The notes: generated from the letters alone by a model not told the origin. A stretch of DNA of 32,088 nt from Bacteroidota bacterium (GCA_011050615.1 DRFJ01000022.1:1-32088); one strand, 5' to 3'; shown: positions 8,378 through 18,087, counted from the stretch's first letter. Made by a program: numbers and translations.

Positions 8378-9090
8378 TGAAAGCAATGATAATGGCTGCC
8401 GGACTCGGTACAAGGCTTGGTGAAATAGGTAAGGACACACCAAAAGTCCTGCTTGATATCAATGGTATCACAGTACTTGAAAGAATACTTTTAAAACTTG
8501 ATAGCCATGGCTTTAATGACATAATTATCAATGTCCACCACCTGGCAGGCAAAATCATGGAAGCAGCGAAGGAACTCCAGGAAAAACTCAATGTGAAAAT
8601 AAGCATATCTGATGAAACGGGTGAACTGCTGGAGACAGGTGGAGGCATCTACAGGGTAAGGGATTTCTTTGCTGAAAAACCCTTCCTGGTATATAATGGT
8701 GATATACTTACAGACCTTAACCTGGAGAAAATGTATGAATACCACAAACGTAAGGGGGCAATTGCAACAATAGCCCTGCGTAATCGTAAGGGTAATCGCG
8801 CTTTTCTCGTTGATGATGAAGGTGTAATAAGGGGATGGACAAACAGGGAAAACAATATAGATATAATTACCGTTGAAAAACCTATGAACCTGCATGAGCT
8901 CCCTTCAATGGCAATATCAGTCTATGACCCGGGAATATTTGATTTTATGGAGAAAGGGAAATATACAATGACATCAATAATACTGAAAGCAACAACAACG
9001 GGCAGGGTTATAGCATTCAGGTACGACAGGGGGTACTGGGTCGACATAGGTACACCTGAACAACTGGAGAACGCCAGGCAGCTACTATGA
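8377..9090 (+). CDS. murU: MurNAc-1-phosphate uridylyltransferase-like nucleotidyltransferase
   Basis: 237 residues, a compact sugar-phosphate nucleotidyltransferase. It has the signature GLGTRLGEIGKDTPKVLLDI (9-28; the G-x-G-T-R-L loop plus the substrate Lys after Pro) and the metal/sugar loop LVYNGDILTDLN (about 105-116). A late GYWVDIGTPEQL gives the second metal-binding Asp typical of this family. There is no left-handed beta-helix acyltransferase tail, so it is not GlmU-like. Placed after an AmgK-like kinase, it most likely converts MurNAc-1-phosphate and UTP to UDP-MurNAc, bypassing de novo synthesis, as in Pseudomonas putida and Tannerella forsythia. A mannose-1-phosphate guanylyltransferase activity is the main alternative. 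Confidence 0.8.
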   Translation: MKAMIMAAGLGTRLGEIGKDTPKVLLDINGITVLERILLKLDSHGFNDIIINVHHLAGKIMEAAKELQEKLNVKISISDETGELLETGGGIYRVRDFFAEKPFLVYNGDILTDLNLEKMYEYHKRKGAIATIALRNRKGNRAFLVDDEGVIRGWTNRENNIDIITVEKPMNLHELPSMAISVYDPGIFDFMEKGKYTMTSIILKATTTGRVIAFRYDRGYWVDIGTPEQLENARQLL

Positions 9091-9130
9091 TTTCAGTGAA
9101 TAGTTTTTGTTATAAATTACAGTTTTTGTT

Positions 9131-12052
9131 ATGACCCACTGGCTGAATGAAAAAAATGTGTTTATAAGAGTGCTTGCATTCATTTTATGCCTGCCGGGAT
9201 TTACACCTTCCAAGGCACAGGATAAAGCTTATGGAATTCCTCAGACTGAGTATTTCAGCAGGAGGGCATATGGCGCTGCTACCCAAAACTGGTGTATAAC
9301 ACAGGGCCATAACGATATGCTTTATTTTGCCAATAACGATGGTGTTCTTGAATATGACGGGGTGAGGTGGAAACTATACCAGGATATGGGTGCTTATGTA
9401 ATAAGAAGTGTGAAGAGCATAGGAGACAGAATTTATGCAGGTACCTTCGGGGAACTGGGCTATTTCAGTTCCGAAAATAACCAGAATCTGAGCTTTACAT
9501 CACTGGCTGATGATGAACTCAGGTCCTATGCCGACTATTGGAATATCCATAGCTGGAACGGTAAGATTATTTTTCATAGTGAGCAGGCATTGTGCATTTT
9601 TGAAAATGATTCACTACTGAAGGTGATCCCTTCCGGGTCAGGGTTCACAGGTTCTTTTCTTGTAAACGGCCTGATGCTTGTATACGATGAAACAGTAGGC
9701 CTGATGGAAGTCAGAGGTGAAAACATTTATCCCGTGACAGGTGGCGATATACTTAAAGATAAATTAGTTACATCAATATTACCCATTTCGGAAAATATCA
9801 TAGTAATAGGCACATTGACCGATGGTTTGTTTATCTGGGATATGCAAAGGATACAAAGATGGAATGTGCCTGCCAATGAAGTGCTAAAAACAGCCAATAT
9901 CTATTGCGCCACAACTTTTGAAAAGCGATACCTGGTTTTTGGTACTATACAATCAGGTGTGATAATTACTGACAGGTCCGGTAATATTATACATCAGGTC
10001 GGAAAAGATAAGGGCCTGAATAATAATACTGTTTTAAGTCTCTTTGTTGACAGGGATGGAAATGTGTGGGGTGGCCTGGACAATGGAATTGTAAAAATAA
10101 ACCTGAGATCAGGTATTACATTTATCCAGGGTTACTATGACCTGGGAACAGGTTATGCAATTAATAGCAATAATAAACAGTGGTATTTTGGTACAAACCA
10201 GGGACTGTTTGCCATTGCTGATGATTACTTCGCTAACCCGCTAAAAGACAGGCATGATTTTATAAAAATACCGGGAACCGATGGGCAGGTCTGGAGCCTT
10301 TTTAAAAGCGGTAATACGATTCTCTGTGGTCATAATCTCGGAGTTCTGGAGATCAAAGGAGATGAAGCCGGCTTTATAACCCCTGCCCGGGTTAATGGTG
10401 CATGGACTTTCAGGGAAGTACCCGGTAAAAATGACTTACTAATAGCGGGAACTTACAGTGGCTTAATATTGCTGGAAAAACATAATGATGAATGGCGTTA
10501 TAAAGTGACGGTTGAAGGATTCGATGAGTCTTCAAGATATATTGAATGGTCCCCCGACGGTAAATTGTGGATATCACATGGATATAAAGGAATTTTCAGC
10601 CTTGAGTTTAATGAGGACTATTCCCGCGTTATTAACCTGGAGACTTTCCCCGTAGAGGATTATCCGGAAATAGGACCTGCTCCAGTAATTGCTGTTGTAG
10701 AAAATGAATTGCTTGTTATAAGTAATAACGGTATATGCCGTGTCAATGAGTCAGGAGAAATTGAAAAATATAACCGCCTTGATGTGTATTTTGACAATAA
10801 CTTTCCCAACAGGTTAATACAGGACCGGTTCAGAAATATCTGGTATTTCATTGATGGTAGTATGGGCGTTCTCAGATTTATGGAGGATGAAACCTTCAAT
10901 AAAGTTGATTTCCCGTTTATCCAGCTTGAAAATAAACTTGTACCAAGTTTTGAATCAGTATATGTAATTGATAGAAACAATGTCCTTTTCGGAGTTGAGG
11001 ATGGCTTTGCCCACTATTCAGTCCGGGAAGGAATGGAATTCGCAAAGCCTTTTAAAGTTCATGTCAGGTCTTTTAAAGGTGCTTCAGATACAACAGAGTA
11101 TATTTTGAGCCAGGATGGCGCAACAGGCGGAAAACAGCAGAAAATAATTCCTGAATACGCCTTCAGGGATAACCAGATTGACATAAACTATGCTGCGTCT
11201 TATTTCAGGGAAGGTTTTGTTGAATATTCAACCTACCTTTCAAATTATGATCTTGAGGCTACTTCATGGAACAGGAATACAAGCCGGCAATTTGCAAAAT
11301 TGAGGGAAGGAAATTATCAGTTTCTAGTAAAAGCAAGAAACAGTTTTGGCGTCCAGTCAGAACCGCTGATATTTACTTTCAGGATCCTGCCTCCCTGGTA
11401 CAGGACACGGGCAGCAAAAATTAGCTATGTAATACTCTGTCTTATCCTGATATTTTTTATCATTTATCTCTTTAACCTCAGGATAGAAATAAACAGGCAG
11501 AATGAAAAACGTAAGCAACAGGAAAGTTACAGGGCAAGGGAGGAAAAATTGAAAAACGAGGCTCTTGAAACGGAAAAGGAACTTATCAGGATGAGAAATG
11601 AAAGACTGCGAAGCGAAATGAACTTTAAGGAAAAAGAACTGGCGAATTCAACAATGAACATACTCCAGAAAAACAAATCTCTCATGAAGATAAAAAGTGA
11701 AATGCTGAAAATAAACTCACTTCATGATAATTCAGAAATAAAACATCATATCAAACGCCTGATTTCGCACATTGAAAAAGATATCGACAGTGAAGATTAC
11801 TGGAAAGTTTTCGAAGTTCACCTCGAACAGGTTCATGAAGCATTCCTGAAACGCTTGTCTGAAAAACATCCCGGCCTGTCAAACAGGGAAATGAAATTGT
11901 GTGCTTATATCCGGATGGGAATGTCATCAAAGGAAATAGCAGCCCTGACCAATATTTCTTTTCGTGCAGTTGAGAATAATCGCTACAGGCTGAGACAGAA
12001 ACTTAGCCTGCTAAAAGGAGAGAACCTCTCCCAATATATATCTTTGCTCTGA
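9131..12052 (+). CDS. Beta-propeller membrane sensor with cytoplasmic LuxR-type HTH (PUL regulator)
   Basis: 973 residues. A signal peptide (about 1-30) leads into a periplasmic region of two-component-regulator propeller repeats (for example NNTVLSLFVDRDGNVWGG) followed by a Y_Y_Y domain (about 660-755). One membrane segment (764-783) connects to a coiled coil (about 784-860, rich in Glu/Lys/Arg) and a LuxR/GerE-type HTH at 914-960 (LSNREMKLCAYIRMGMSSKE, then RAVENNRYRLRQKL). There is no histidine kinase or receiver domain, so the signal must pass from periplasm to DNA within one polypeptide. It lies directly upstream of the susC operon in the same direction and is the obvious activator. Translation probably starts at 9131; a 12-bp direct repeat overlaps this start. 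Confidence 0.9.
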   Translation: MTHWLNEKNVFIRVLAFILCLPGFTPSKAQDKAYGIPQTEYFSRRAYGAATQNWCITQGHNDMLYFANNDGVLEYDGVRWKLYQDMGAYVIRSVKSIGDRIYAGTFGELGYFSSENNQNLSFTSLADDELRSYADYWNIHSWNGKIIFHSEQALCIFENDSLLKVIPSGSGFTGSFLVNGLMLVYDETVGLMEVRGENIYPVTGGDILKDKLVTSILPISENIIVIGTLTDGLFIWDMQRIQRWNVPANEVLKTANIYCATTFEKRYLVFGTIQSGVIITDRSGNIIHQVGKDKGLNNNTVLSLFVDRDGNVWGGLDNGIVKINLRSGITFIQGYYDLGTGYAINSNNKQWYFGTNQGLFAIADDYFANPLKDRHDFIKIPGTDGQVWSLFKSGNTILCGHNLGVLEIKGDEAGFITPARVNGAWTFREVPGKNDLLIAGTYSGLILLEKHNDEWRYKVTVEGFDESSRYIEWSPDGKLWISHGYKGIFSLEFNEDYSRVINLETFPVEDYPEIGPAPVIAVVENELLVISNNGICRVNESGEIEKYNRLDVYFDNNFPNRLIQDRFRNIWYFIDGSMGVLRFMEDETFNKVDFPFIQLENKLVPSFESVYVIDRNNVLFGVEDGFAHYSVREGMEFAKPFKVHVRSFKGASDTTEYILSQDGATGGKQQKIIPEYAFRDNQIDINYAASYFREGFVEYSTYLSNYDLEATSWNRNTSRQFAKLREGNYQFLVKARNSFGVQSEPLIFTFRILPPWYRTRAAKISYVILCLILIFFIIYLFNLRIEINRQNEKRKQQESYRAREEKLKNEALETEKELIRMRNERLRSEMNFKEKELANSTMNILQKNKSLMKIKSEMLKINSLHDNSEIKHHIKRLISHIEKDIDSEDYWKVFEVHLEQVHEAFLKRLSEKHPGLSNREMKLCAYIRMGMSSKEIAALTNISFRAVENNRYRLRQKLSLLKGENLSQYISLL

Positions 12053-12272
12053 ACAGGTATTCTGTTTATTCAGGGCTTTCATTAAGGATCCTTCCATTCA
12101 GTATTTCTTAAATTTTATTTACTTGATGAGTTGTAATTTTACAGGAATATGGGTTGATATGGAAATATAAAATTCATTGATACAGCATAGTAAATTATCA
12201 TAATAAATTATAATATGTGAGTTTATTGTGAGGTTTTTCATGTGCTGCCATGAGTTTATTGTGTATATGTTT
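12053..12272. other. Upstream regulatory region of the PUL, with 13-bp direct repeats
   Basis: No gene. The sequence TGAGTTTATTGTG occurs twice, at 12218-12230 and 12251-12263, exactly 33 bases apart (about three helical turns), the second ending 9 bases before the -33 box. This is a typical placement for an activator site. The remaining upstream part is AT-rich with nothing else recognised. Confidence 0.55.
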
Positions 12273-12305
12273 TTTGGAATACTTTAACTCATTCTCGTAA
12301 ATTTG
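12273..12305 (+). promoter_or_regulatory. Bacteroidota -33/-7 promoter of the susC operon
   Basis: TTTG at 12273-12276 and TAAATTTG at 12298-12305 match the -33 (TTTG) and -7 (TAnnTTTG) consensus of Bacteroidota sigma-ABfr promoters, with 21 bases between them. The predicted transcription start is near 12312, giving a leader of about 25 bases before the susC ATG. Confidence 0.7.
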
Positions 12306-12336
12306 ATAAACTAATTACTCTAAAACCTAAAAAGTT

Positions 12337-15300
12337 ATGAAACAATTATTAGGGATTATTCTCCTATTCTTCAGCCTGGGTTTATTTGCCCAGGATCTGA
12401 CAGTAACGGGTACGGTAACCGATCAAGTGACCGGTGATCCTATACCCGGAGTCGCTGTGGTCATAAAAGGAACCACTATCGGTACGGCCACAGACCTTGA
12501 TGGCAAATATTCTGTTGAAGCCTCAATGAACAATGTGCTGATATTTTCTTTCCTTGGAATGAGATCTGAGGAAAGAACCGTTACCTCTTCCACGATTGAT
12601 GTTATACTTCGCCCTGAGATAACTGACCTGGAGGAAATTGTGGTAACGGGTTATGGTACTCAGAGGAAAGCATTGACGACGGGGGCCAATCAGAATGTAA
12701 AAGGTGAGGAAATAGCTCAGATGAATACCTCAACTGCTATGGAAGCACTGCAGGGCATTACCCCGGGGGTGAGTGTTACCAGGAATAATGGACAGCCGGG
12801 TGCAGGTACTGAAGTCATTATTCGTGGTATGGGTACTATTGGAAATGCATCTCCTCTTTATATTGTAGACGGAGTAACTGTAGGCAATATTGATTATCTG
12901 AACCCTTCAGATATTGAATCAATAGACATTCTGAAAGATGCTGCCTCAGCTGCTATTTATGGTTCCAGGGCAGCCAACGGTGTTGTGCTTGTTACAACAA
13001 CAAAGGGGGAAAGAGGTTCAAAACCTGTTATCCAGTATGATACATACTATGGTATGCAGAATATATACAAGAACCTTACACCGCTCACTGCACAGGAGTA
13101 TATGTATATATTGGATGAAGGACGTGTAAATGATGGATTACAGCCATTCGATTGGGAAACAATGCTCAAGAACAACAGCTGGCTTAATAACAATTTTCCT
13201 GATAACCTTGGGACACAGCTCGGCGAAGAAATATGGGCCAGGCTCCAGGACGGATGGGAAGGAACCAACTGGATTAACGAACTGGTACAGGAAAATGCAC
13301 CAATGGTCAGTCACTCCCTTAACATTTCAGGAGGTTCCGAAGATATAATTTATGCACTTGGTTTCTCTTACTTTGATCAGACCGGTATGATAGCAGGTGA
13401 ACTGATCGATGCCGGCCAGAAAAGAATGACGGCAAGGATAAACACCGAATTCATACTCATGAAGAACGATAACTTCGACATTATTAAAGTTGGTGAGAAT
13501 TTTACCTATAATAATAATGTAAACAGGTCTGTCGGAACGGGAAATATATACTGGAACGATCTTCATGATGCTCTTGTTATTAATCCCCTTATGCCTGCAT
13601 ACTGGGATAAGTCGCTTGATCCAAATGGATTCACACCAATACTGGAAGGTGTATCAAATAATCAGACAAATCCGCTGGCAACATGCTTTTACAGGCATAA
13701 TTACGGCTGGTACAAGAATAATAATGTAGCAGGTAATGTTTATTTGGAAATAAAGCCTGTAGAAGATCTGCTTATAAGATCATCTTACGGTATTGACACA
13801 TGGTTTGGTAATGGAAGATCATGGAGCCCTACATATGCGCTCGGTACTCTTTATTCAAACCCGACCGATGCAGCCAACCAGAACATGTGGTTTGGTAACA
13901 ACTGGACCTGGACAAATACAGTTACCTATAACCATGTTTTCGGTGATCATCGGATTACCGCCCTGGTGGGTAATGAGCTTTACAGAAACCAGGTTAACCT
14001 GGAAGTGGGTGGATGGATGGCTAATACAAGATTCCATGATTCTGATTATGCCTACCTTAATAATGTCGATAAAACTGATATTAACCAGATAAGTACCTGG
14101 GGAGCCGACTGGGCTGCCGGAGGAGGAGGTCTGATGTCGTATATCGGAAGGTTACAGTATAACTATAGGGAGAAATACCTCCTTACCGCAATAATGAGGG
14201 CAGACGGATCCTCTAACTTTGCAGAGGGTAACAGATGGGGCATTTTTCCTTCTATAGCCGTGGGATGGGTCTTATCCGATGAAGCCTTCATGGCATCAGC
14301 AGCCGATTACATTAACTTTGCCAAGTTCAGGGCAAGCTGGGGGCAGAACGGTAACCAGTCAATTGATAACTTTATTTACAGCTCGACTATCAGATACCTG
14401 AGCCCGGGTTATTACTTTGGTGATACAAAAACAGTATCGGCACCAACAGCCGTGCCTGCAAGGGTAACTAACCCAGATGTTACATGGGAAACATCAGAAC
14501 AGTTGAACATTGGTATCGATACCAGGCTCTTTAATTCAAGTATGCAGTTCACATTCGACTGGTACAGGAAAATGACCAGGGACTGGCTCGTTATTTCTCC
14601 TATCCTGGGAACATCAGGCGCTGACGCACCATGGATAAACGGAGGAGATATACTGAACAGGGGTATAGAACTGACACTGGGATGGACCGACAGGATAGGT
14701 GCCCTCAACTACGGTATTACATTCACCGGTGCTCATAACCATAACGAAATTACCCGTATCGCTAATGCCGATGGCATTATACACGGACCTTCCCATGTAC
14801 TGTCACAGGGAACAGCAGAAGTGTCAAGATGCGAAGTAGGTAAGCCGATAGGCTTCTTCTATGGCTACCAGACAGATGGTATCCTGCAAAACCAGGATGA
14901 AGTGGATGCTTATGTCACTCCGGAAGGAAATCCTTATTTCAACGACCAGAGACCGGGCGACGTGAAATTTGTCGACCAGAACCTTGACGGAGTAATTGAT
15001 GAAAAGGATAAAGTCATGCTGGGTGATCCGAATCCCGATTTTGAACTGGGTACACAGCTTCACCTCGACTATAAAGGAATATATGTAAATGCAACTCTGA
15101 CAGGAAGGTTCGGGATGCAGGTGATGAGATCCTATCGTTCTTTTGCCGATAATTTTGACCAGAACTATACAACCGATATTTTCAATCGCTGGCATGGGGA
15201 AGGAACCTCAGATCGTATTCCGCGACTCAGCTCATCATCGCACAGGAACACTAACTTCATATCTGATATTTATATGTATGATGCTGATTACCTGAGAATA

Positions 15301-15528
15301 AGTAATTTTACTCTCGGTTATATGCTTGATGACCTGCTCGCAGGCTTTAATGCTATTTCAAGCGCTAAGGTCTATGTGGCCTTCAAGAACCTTTACACAT
15401 TCACTAAATATACCGGAATGGATCCTGAAGTGAGTTTTGGACATGATGCAAGCTGGGCGTCAGGTATTGACCTTGGTCTTTATCCTCAGGCAAGAACCGT
15501 GATGTTTGGTTTAAGTGTCTCTTTTTAA
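12337..15528 (+). CDS. SusC/RagA-type TonB-dependent outer-membrane transporter
   Basis: 1063 residues. A signal peptide ends at LFAQ (1-19) and is followed by a carboxypeptidase-regulatory-like domain (GTVTDQVTGDPIPGVAV, about 25-95), a TonB box and SusC motif EEIVVTGYGTQRK (99-111), a plug domain (about 115-225; IVDGVTVGNIDYLNPSDIES) and a C-terminal 22-strand barrel ending in an aromatic strand (VMFGLSVSF). It imports oligosaccharides captured by SusD, powered by TonB. It is the first gene of the PUL transcript, 19 bases before susD. The neighbouring GH16 suggests that the substrate is a beta-1,3-glucan oligosaccharide; the sequence of the transporter itself does not show the substrate. 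Confidence 0.97.
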   Translation: MKQLLGIILLFFSLGLFAQDLTVTGTVTDQVTGDPIPGVAVVIKGTTIGTATDLDGKYSVEASMNNVLIFSFLGMRSEERTVTSSTIDVILRPEITDLEEIVVTGYGTQRKALTTGANQNVKGEEIAQMNTSTAMEALQGITPGVSVTRNNGQPGAGTEVIIRGMGTIGNASPLYIVDGVTVGNIDYLNPSDIESIDILKDAASAAIYGSRAANGVVLVTTTKGERGSKPVIQYDTYYGMQNIYKNLTPLTAQEYMYILDEGRVNDGLQPFDWETMLKNNSWLNNNFPDNLGTQLGEEIWARLQDGWEGTNWINELVQENAPMVSHSLNISGGSEDIIYALGFSYFDQTGMIAGELIDAGQKRMTARINTEFILMKNDNFDIIKVGENFTYNNNVNRSVGTGNIYWNDLHDALVINPLMPAYWDKSLDPNGFTPILEGVSNNQTNPLATCFYRHNYGWYKNNNVAGNVYLEIKPVEDLLIRSSYGIDTWFGNGRSWSPTYALGTLYSNPTDAANQNMWFGNNWTWTNTVTYNHVFGDHRITALVGNELYRNQVNLEVGGWMANTRFHDSDYAYLNNVDKTDINQISTWGADWAAGGGGLMSYIGRLQYNYREKYLLTAIMRADGSSNFAEGNRWGIFPSIAVGWVLSDEAFMASAADYINFAKFRASWGQNGNQSIDNFIYSSTIRYLSPGYYFGDTKTVSAPTAVPARVTNPDVTWETSEQLNIGIDTRLFNSSMQFTFDWYRKMTRDWLVISPILGTSGADAPWINGGDILNRGIELTLGWTDRIGALNYGITFTGAHNHNEITRIANADGIIHGPSHVLSQGTAEVSRCEVGKPIGFFYGYQTDGILQNQDEVDAYVTPEGNPYFNDQRPGDVKFVDQNLDGVIDEKDKVMLGDPNPDFELGTQLHLDYKGIYVNATLTGRFGMQVMRSYRSFADNFDQNYTTDIFNRWHGEGTSDRIPRLSSSSHRNTNFISDIYMYDADYLRISNFTLGYMLDDLLAGFNAISSAKVYVAFKNLYTFTKYTGMDPEVSFGHDASWASGIDLGLYPQARTVMFGLSVSF

Positions 15529-15547
15529 ACAGAAAAAATAATTACAA

Positions 15548-17251
15548 ATGAAGAAAATAATTTATATAATTTCTGCTGCACTTCTGGTACTGATTACCAG
15601 TTGTGGTGAGGACTACTTGGATACGAGAAACCTGTATGAAAAGAGTCTGGAGAACTACTACAGCTCACCAACGGATATCAATGAGGCTATGGCAGGTGTC
15701 TATCATGCACTGTATACTCCCGGGGTACACAGTATGGAACACCTGGCTGCAAACCTGCTCAGTGACATGATGCTCGGAGGAGGGGGACCCGATGATAAAT
15801 CCGCAAAACGAGTTGACGCTTTTGAAGACCCTGAAGAAGATACCTACCATGACCTGTGGAAAGTATCTTATAACGGGATCTATCGTGCTAATGTTATAAT
15901 TGAAAAAATGCAGGAAGCCGATTTCTCTGATTATTTCTATACACAGGAAGAAGCTACCGAGTTCAGGGATCAGGCTCTTGGCGAAGCTTATTTCATGAGG
16001 GCTTTCTTCTATTTCCGTATGGCTAAGTTTTTTGGTGGTGTTCCTCTCATACTTTCAGTGGATGCTGCACGTGATGTTCCCAGGTCAACTATAACTGAAA
16101 CATATGCGCAGATAGCATCTGATCTTAAAATGGCAATTGAAACGATGCCTGACATACCATTCCCAAGTATACCAACCAGCCGTTACGGACATGCAAACAA
16201 GTGGGTTGCCCAGGCATATATGGGAAGAGCCTTCCTCTACTATACCGGTTATATGACCAACCAGGAAGGCCAGGCAACAAATGAACTGCCTCTTGCAGAA
16301 GGCGGATCATTGTCTGCTTCACAGGTAGCTGCTTACCTGGAAGATTGTATTAATAACAGCGGACATGATCTGGCAAGCGACTTCAGAAATTTATGGCCAT
16401 ACTCATATGTTAATACCAGTGCCGGTGAGGTGGTGCTGCCATGGGCTGAAAATGAAGGTCTTGCATGGGTGGGTCAGGATGGCCATTCACCAACCTTTGG
16501 AACTGGTAATTATGAAACGATGTTCGCTATCCGCTATGCCTTCGGTAACTGGAGCTGGGGTCAGTACTATAACAACAGGGTACCCCTGTTTTTCGGACTG
16601 CGTGATAACTCCCTCGTTCCCTTCGGTCAGGGCTGGGGATGGGGACCGGTTAATCCAAACCTGTGGAATAACTGGGATAATGATGATCCAAGGAAACAGG
16701 GCTCGATCCTTGAACTTGGAAGTGCTGAAATGGGCACCCAGGATTATGTCGGTGATAAAGGAGACCACGAAACAGGTTTCTTCAATAAGAAATATACAAC
16801 CCTGCAGCATAACGGGGATGATGGTGTTGCAGGAATGTTCTATTATATGTACGGACAAACCAATAATGATATGCAACTGTGGGCAGCTCAGGATTTTATC
16901 CTGATGCGCTTTGCCGATGTACTTCTGATGCATTCCGAAATCACCCAGACTCCCGATGGTATGGATGAAGTACGCCAGCGTGCAGGACTGCTACCCCTTG
17001 GTACTTATACCCTCGAAACACTCAAGCAGGAACGCCTGTATGAGTTTGCTTTTGAAGGACTGCGCTGGTTCGACCTGGTGCGATGGGGAGATTGTGAAAC
17101 TGCTTTTAACTATACGCTTGATGTTAGAAACTCCGGTTCAGACGCAACTTACAGTGTTACTTACAGACCTGAAACAAAAGGATTGGTGCCAATACCGGAA
17201 ACGGAAGTAAGATTGTCCAACGGGGTATATCAGCAAAATCCCGGATGGTAA
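15548..17251 (+). CDS. SusD/RagB-type glycan-binding lipoprotein
   Basis: 567 residues. The N-terminus ends in a lipobox (LITSC, Cys19), followed by GEDYLDT, a typical SusD start. TPR-like helices include YHDLWKVSYNGIYRANVII and ALGEAYFMRAFFYFRMAKFFGG, the core SusD signature. The C-terminal region contains FILMRFADVLLMHSE and QERLYEFAFEGLRWFDLVRWG, both diagnostic. SusD forms a lid on its paired SusC and binds the glycan at the cell surface. The central part is rich in Trp and Gly (for example FGQGWGWGPVNPNLWNNW), fitting carbohydrate binding. It lies within the operon, 19 bases after susC and 32 before the next gene. Confidence 0.97.
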   Translation: MKKIIYIISAALLVLITSCGEDYLDTRNLYEKSLENYYSSPTDINEAMAGVYHALYTPGVHSMEHLAANLLSDMMLGGGGPDDKSAKRVDAFEDPEEDTYHDLWKVSYNGIYRANVIIEKMQEADFSDYFYTQEEATEFRDQALGEAYFMRAFFYFRMAKFFGGVPLILSVDAARDVPRSTITETYAQIASDLKMAIETMPDIPFPSIPTSRYGHANKWVAQAYMGRAFLYYTGYMTNQEGQATNELPLAEGGSLSASQVAAYLEDCINNSGHDLASDFRNLWPYSYVNTSAGEVVLPWAENEGLAWVGQDGHSPTFGTGNYETMFAIRYAFGNWSWGQYYNNRVPLFFGLRDNSLVPFGQGWGWGPVNPNLWNNWDNDDPRKQGSILELGSAEMGTQDYVGDKGDHETGFFNKKYTTLQHNGDDGVAGMFYYMYGQTNNDMQLWAAQDFILMRFADVLLMHSEITQTPDGMDEVRQRAGLLPLGTYTLETLKQERLYEFAFEGLRWFDLVRWGDCETAFNYTLDVRNSGSDATYSVTYRPETKGLVPIPETEVRLSNGVYQQNPGW

Positions 17252-17283
17252 ATGTTAGATCATAAGAATAAAAAATAAGAGTT

Positions 17284-18087
17284 ATGAAAAACAAAATAAT
17301 ATTAAGTCTTTTTACCGGTATTCTTGCACTGGCATTCATTGCCTGTGAGCCTATCGTTAAAAGAGATGTTCTTGAAAATTCAACAACCGTTGATGGTGTT
17401 ACCCTCGTGGCTACTCAGAGTACCCCGGGAGGTAACGAAATCACCCTGGAAATGACAACTCCCGGAGTGAACGGATACTGGAATTATAACCTCGGTAAAG
17501 CACTTACTAATAAGTTTACCTTTGTTTATCCCATCCCTGGTACTTCGACCTTTAAGTTTGTGGGTACCCTGGGTGCAGAATTTTTTGAGAAGACAATAGA
17601 TGTCCAGATTGATCAACTTGACCATGCGCTCGATCAGGACTGGTATGACCTTGTGAGCAACAATACTGCTGAAGGCAAAACATGGGTGTTCGCAGGTGCC
17701 CCGGGTGGTGGCTCTGCCTACTGGTATATGGCAGCCCCTTATAACCCATGGGAACTGTGGTGGGATGCCGGAGCAGGTGATATGCCACCTGTTGACCTTA
17801 ACGGTAAAATGGTGTTTGACCTCGATGGTGCGGCTAATTATACATACTATGCCGCGCCCGATGCAGATCCGGAATACGGTTCCTTTGTGCTTGATGTGAA
17901 AAACCAGGTGCTTGATGTTAACGGCCCTAATATTCTTGGTGGTGCCGCTACCGACGGATACGATATCGGTAATCATGATGGCATTTACCAAATAATAAGG
18001 CTTACCGAGGATGAACTGATACTCTATGTATCTGATAATGCCTGGGCAACAGGCTGGATGTGGCACTTTAAACCTCTCGAAGAATAG
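17284..18087 (+). CDS. Surface glycan-binding lipoprotein (SusE/SGBP position)
   Basis: 267 residues with a lipobox (FIAC, Cys about 21). After Cys the chain is beta-rich, without catalytic signatures, and has many Trp and Tyr in the second half (SAYWYMAAPYNPWELWWDAG, WATGWMWHF), as expected for an aromatic glycan-binding platform. The first part (about 30-110) may be an Ig/PKD-like spacer. The position directly after SusD matches the usual place of SusE/SusF or SGBP-B. Homology to a named family was not recognised; the function is inferred from position, lipidation and composition. A terminator-like hairpin follows 98 bases after its stop. Confidence 0.75.
   Translation: MKNKIILSLFTGILALAFIACEPIVKRDVLENSTTVDGVTLVATQSTPGGNEITLEMTTPGVNGYWNYNLGKALTNKFTFVYPIPGTSTFKFVGTLGAEFFEKTIDVQIDQLDHALDQDWYDLVSNNTAEGKTWVFAGAPGGGSAYWYMAAPYNPWELWWDAGAGDMPPVDLNGKMVFDLDGAANYTYYAAPDADPEYGSFVLDVKNQVLDVNGPNILGGAATDGYDIGNHDGIYQIIRLTEDELILYVSDNAWATGWMWHFKPLEE

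Noticed and set aside
8377-9090. Calling the nucleotidyltransferase GlmU or RmlA
   Set aside because: No C-terminal beta-helix for GlmU and the length and motifs are shorter than RmlA; coupling with an AmgK-like kinase favours MurU.
12053-12110. Terminator after the regulator gene (AACAG/CTGTT near 12050-12066)
   Set aside because: Only a 5-bp stem without a proper T-run; too weak to call.
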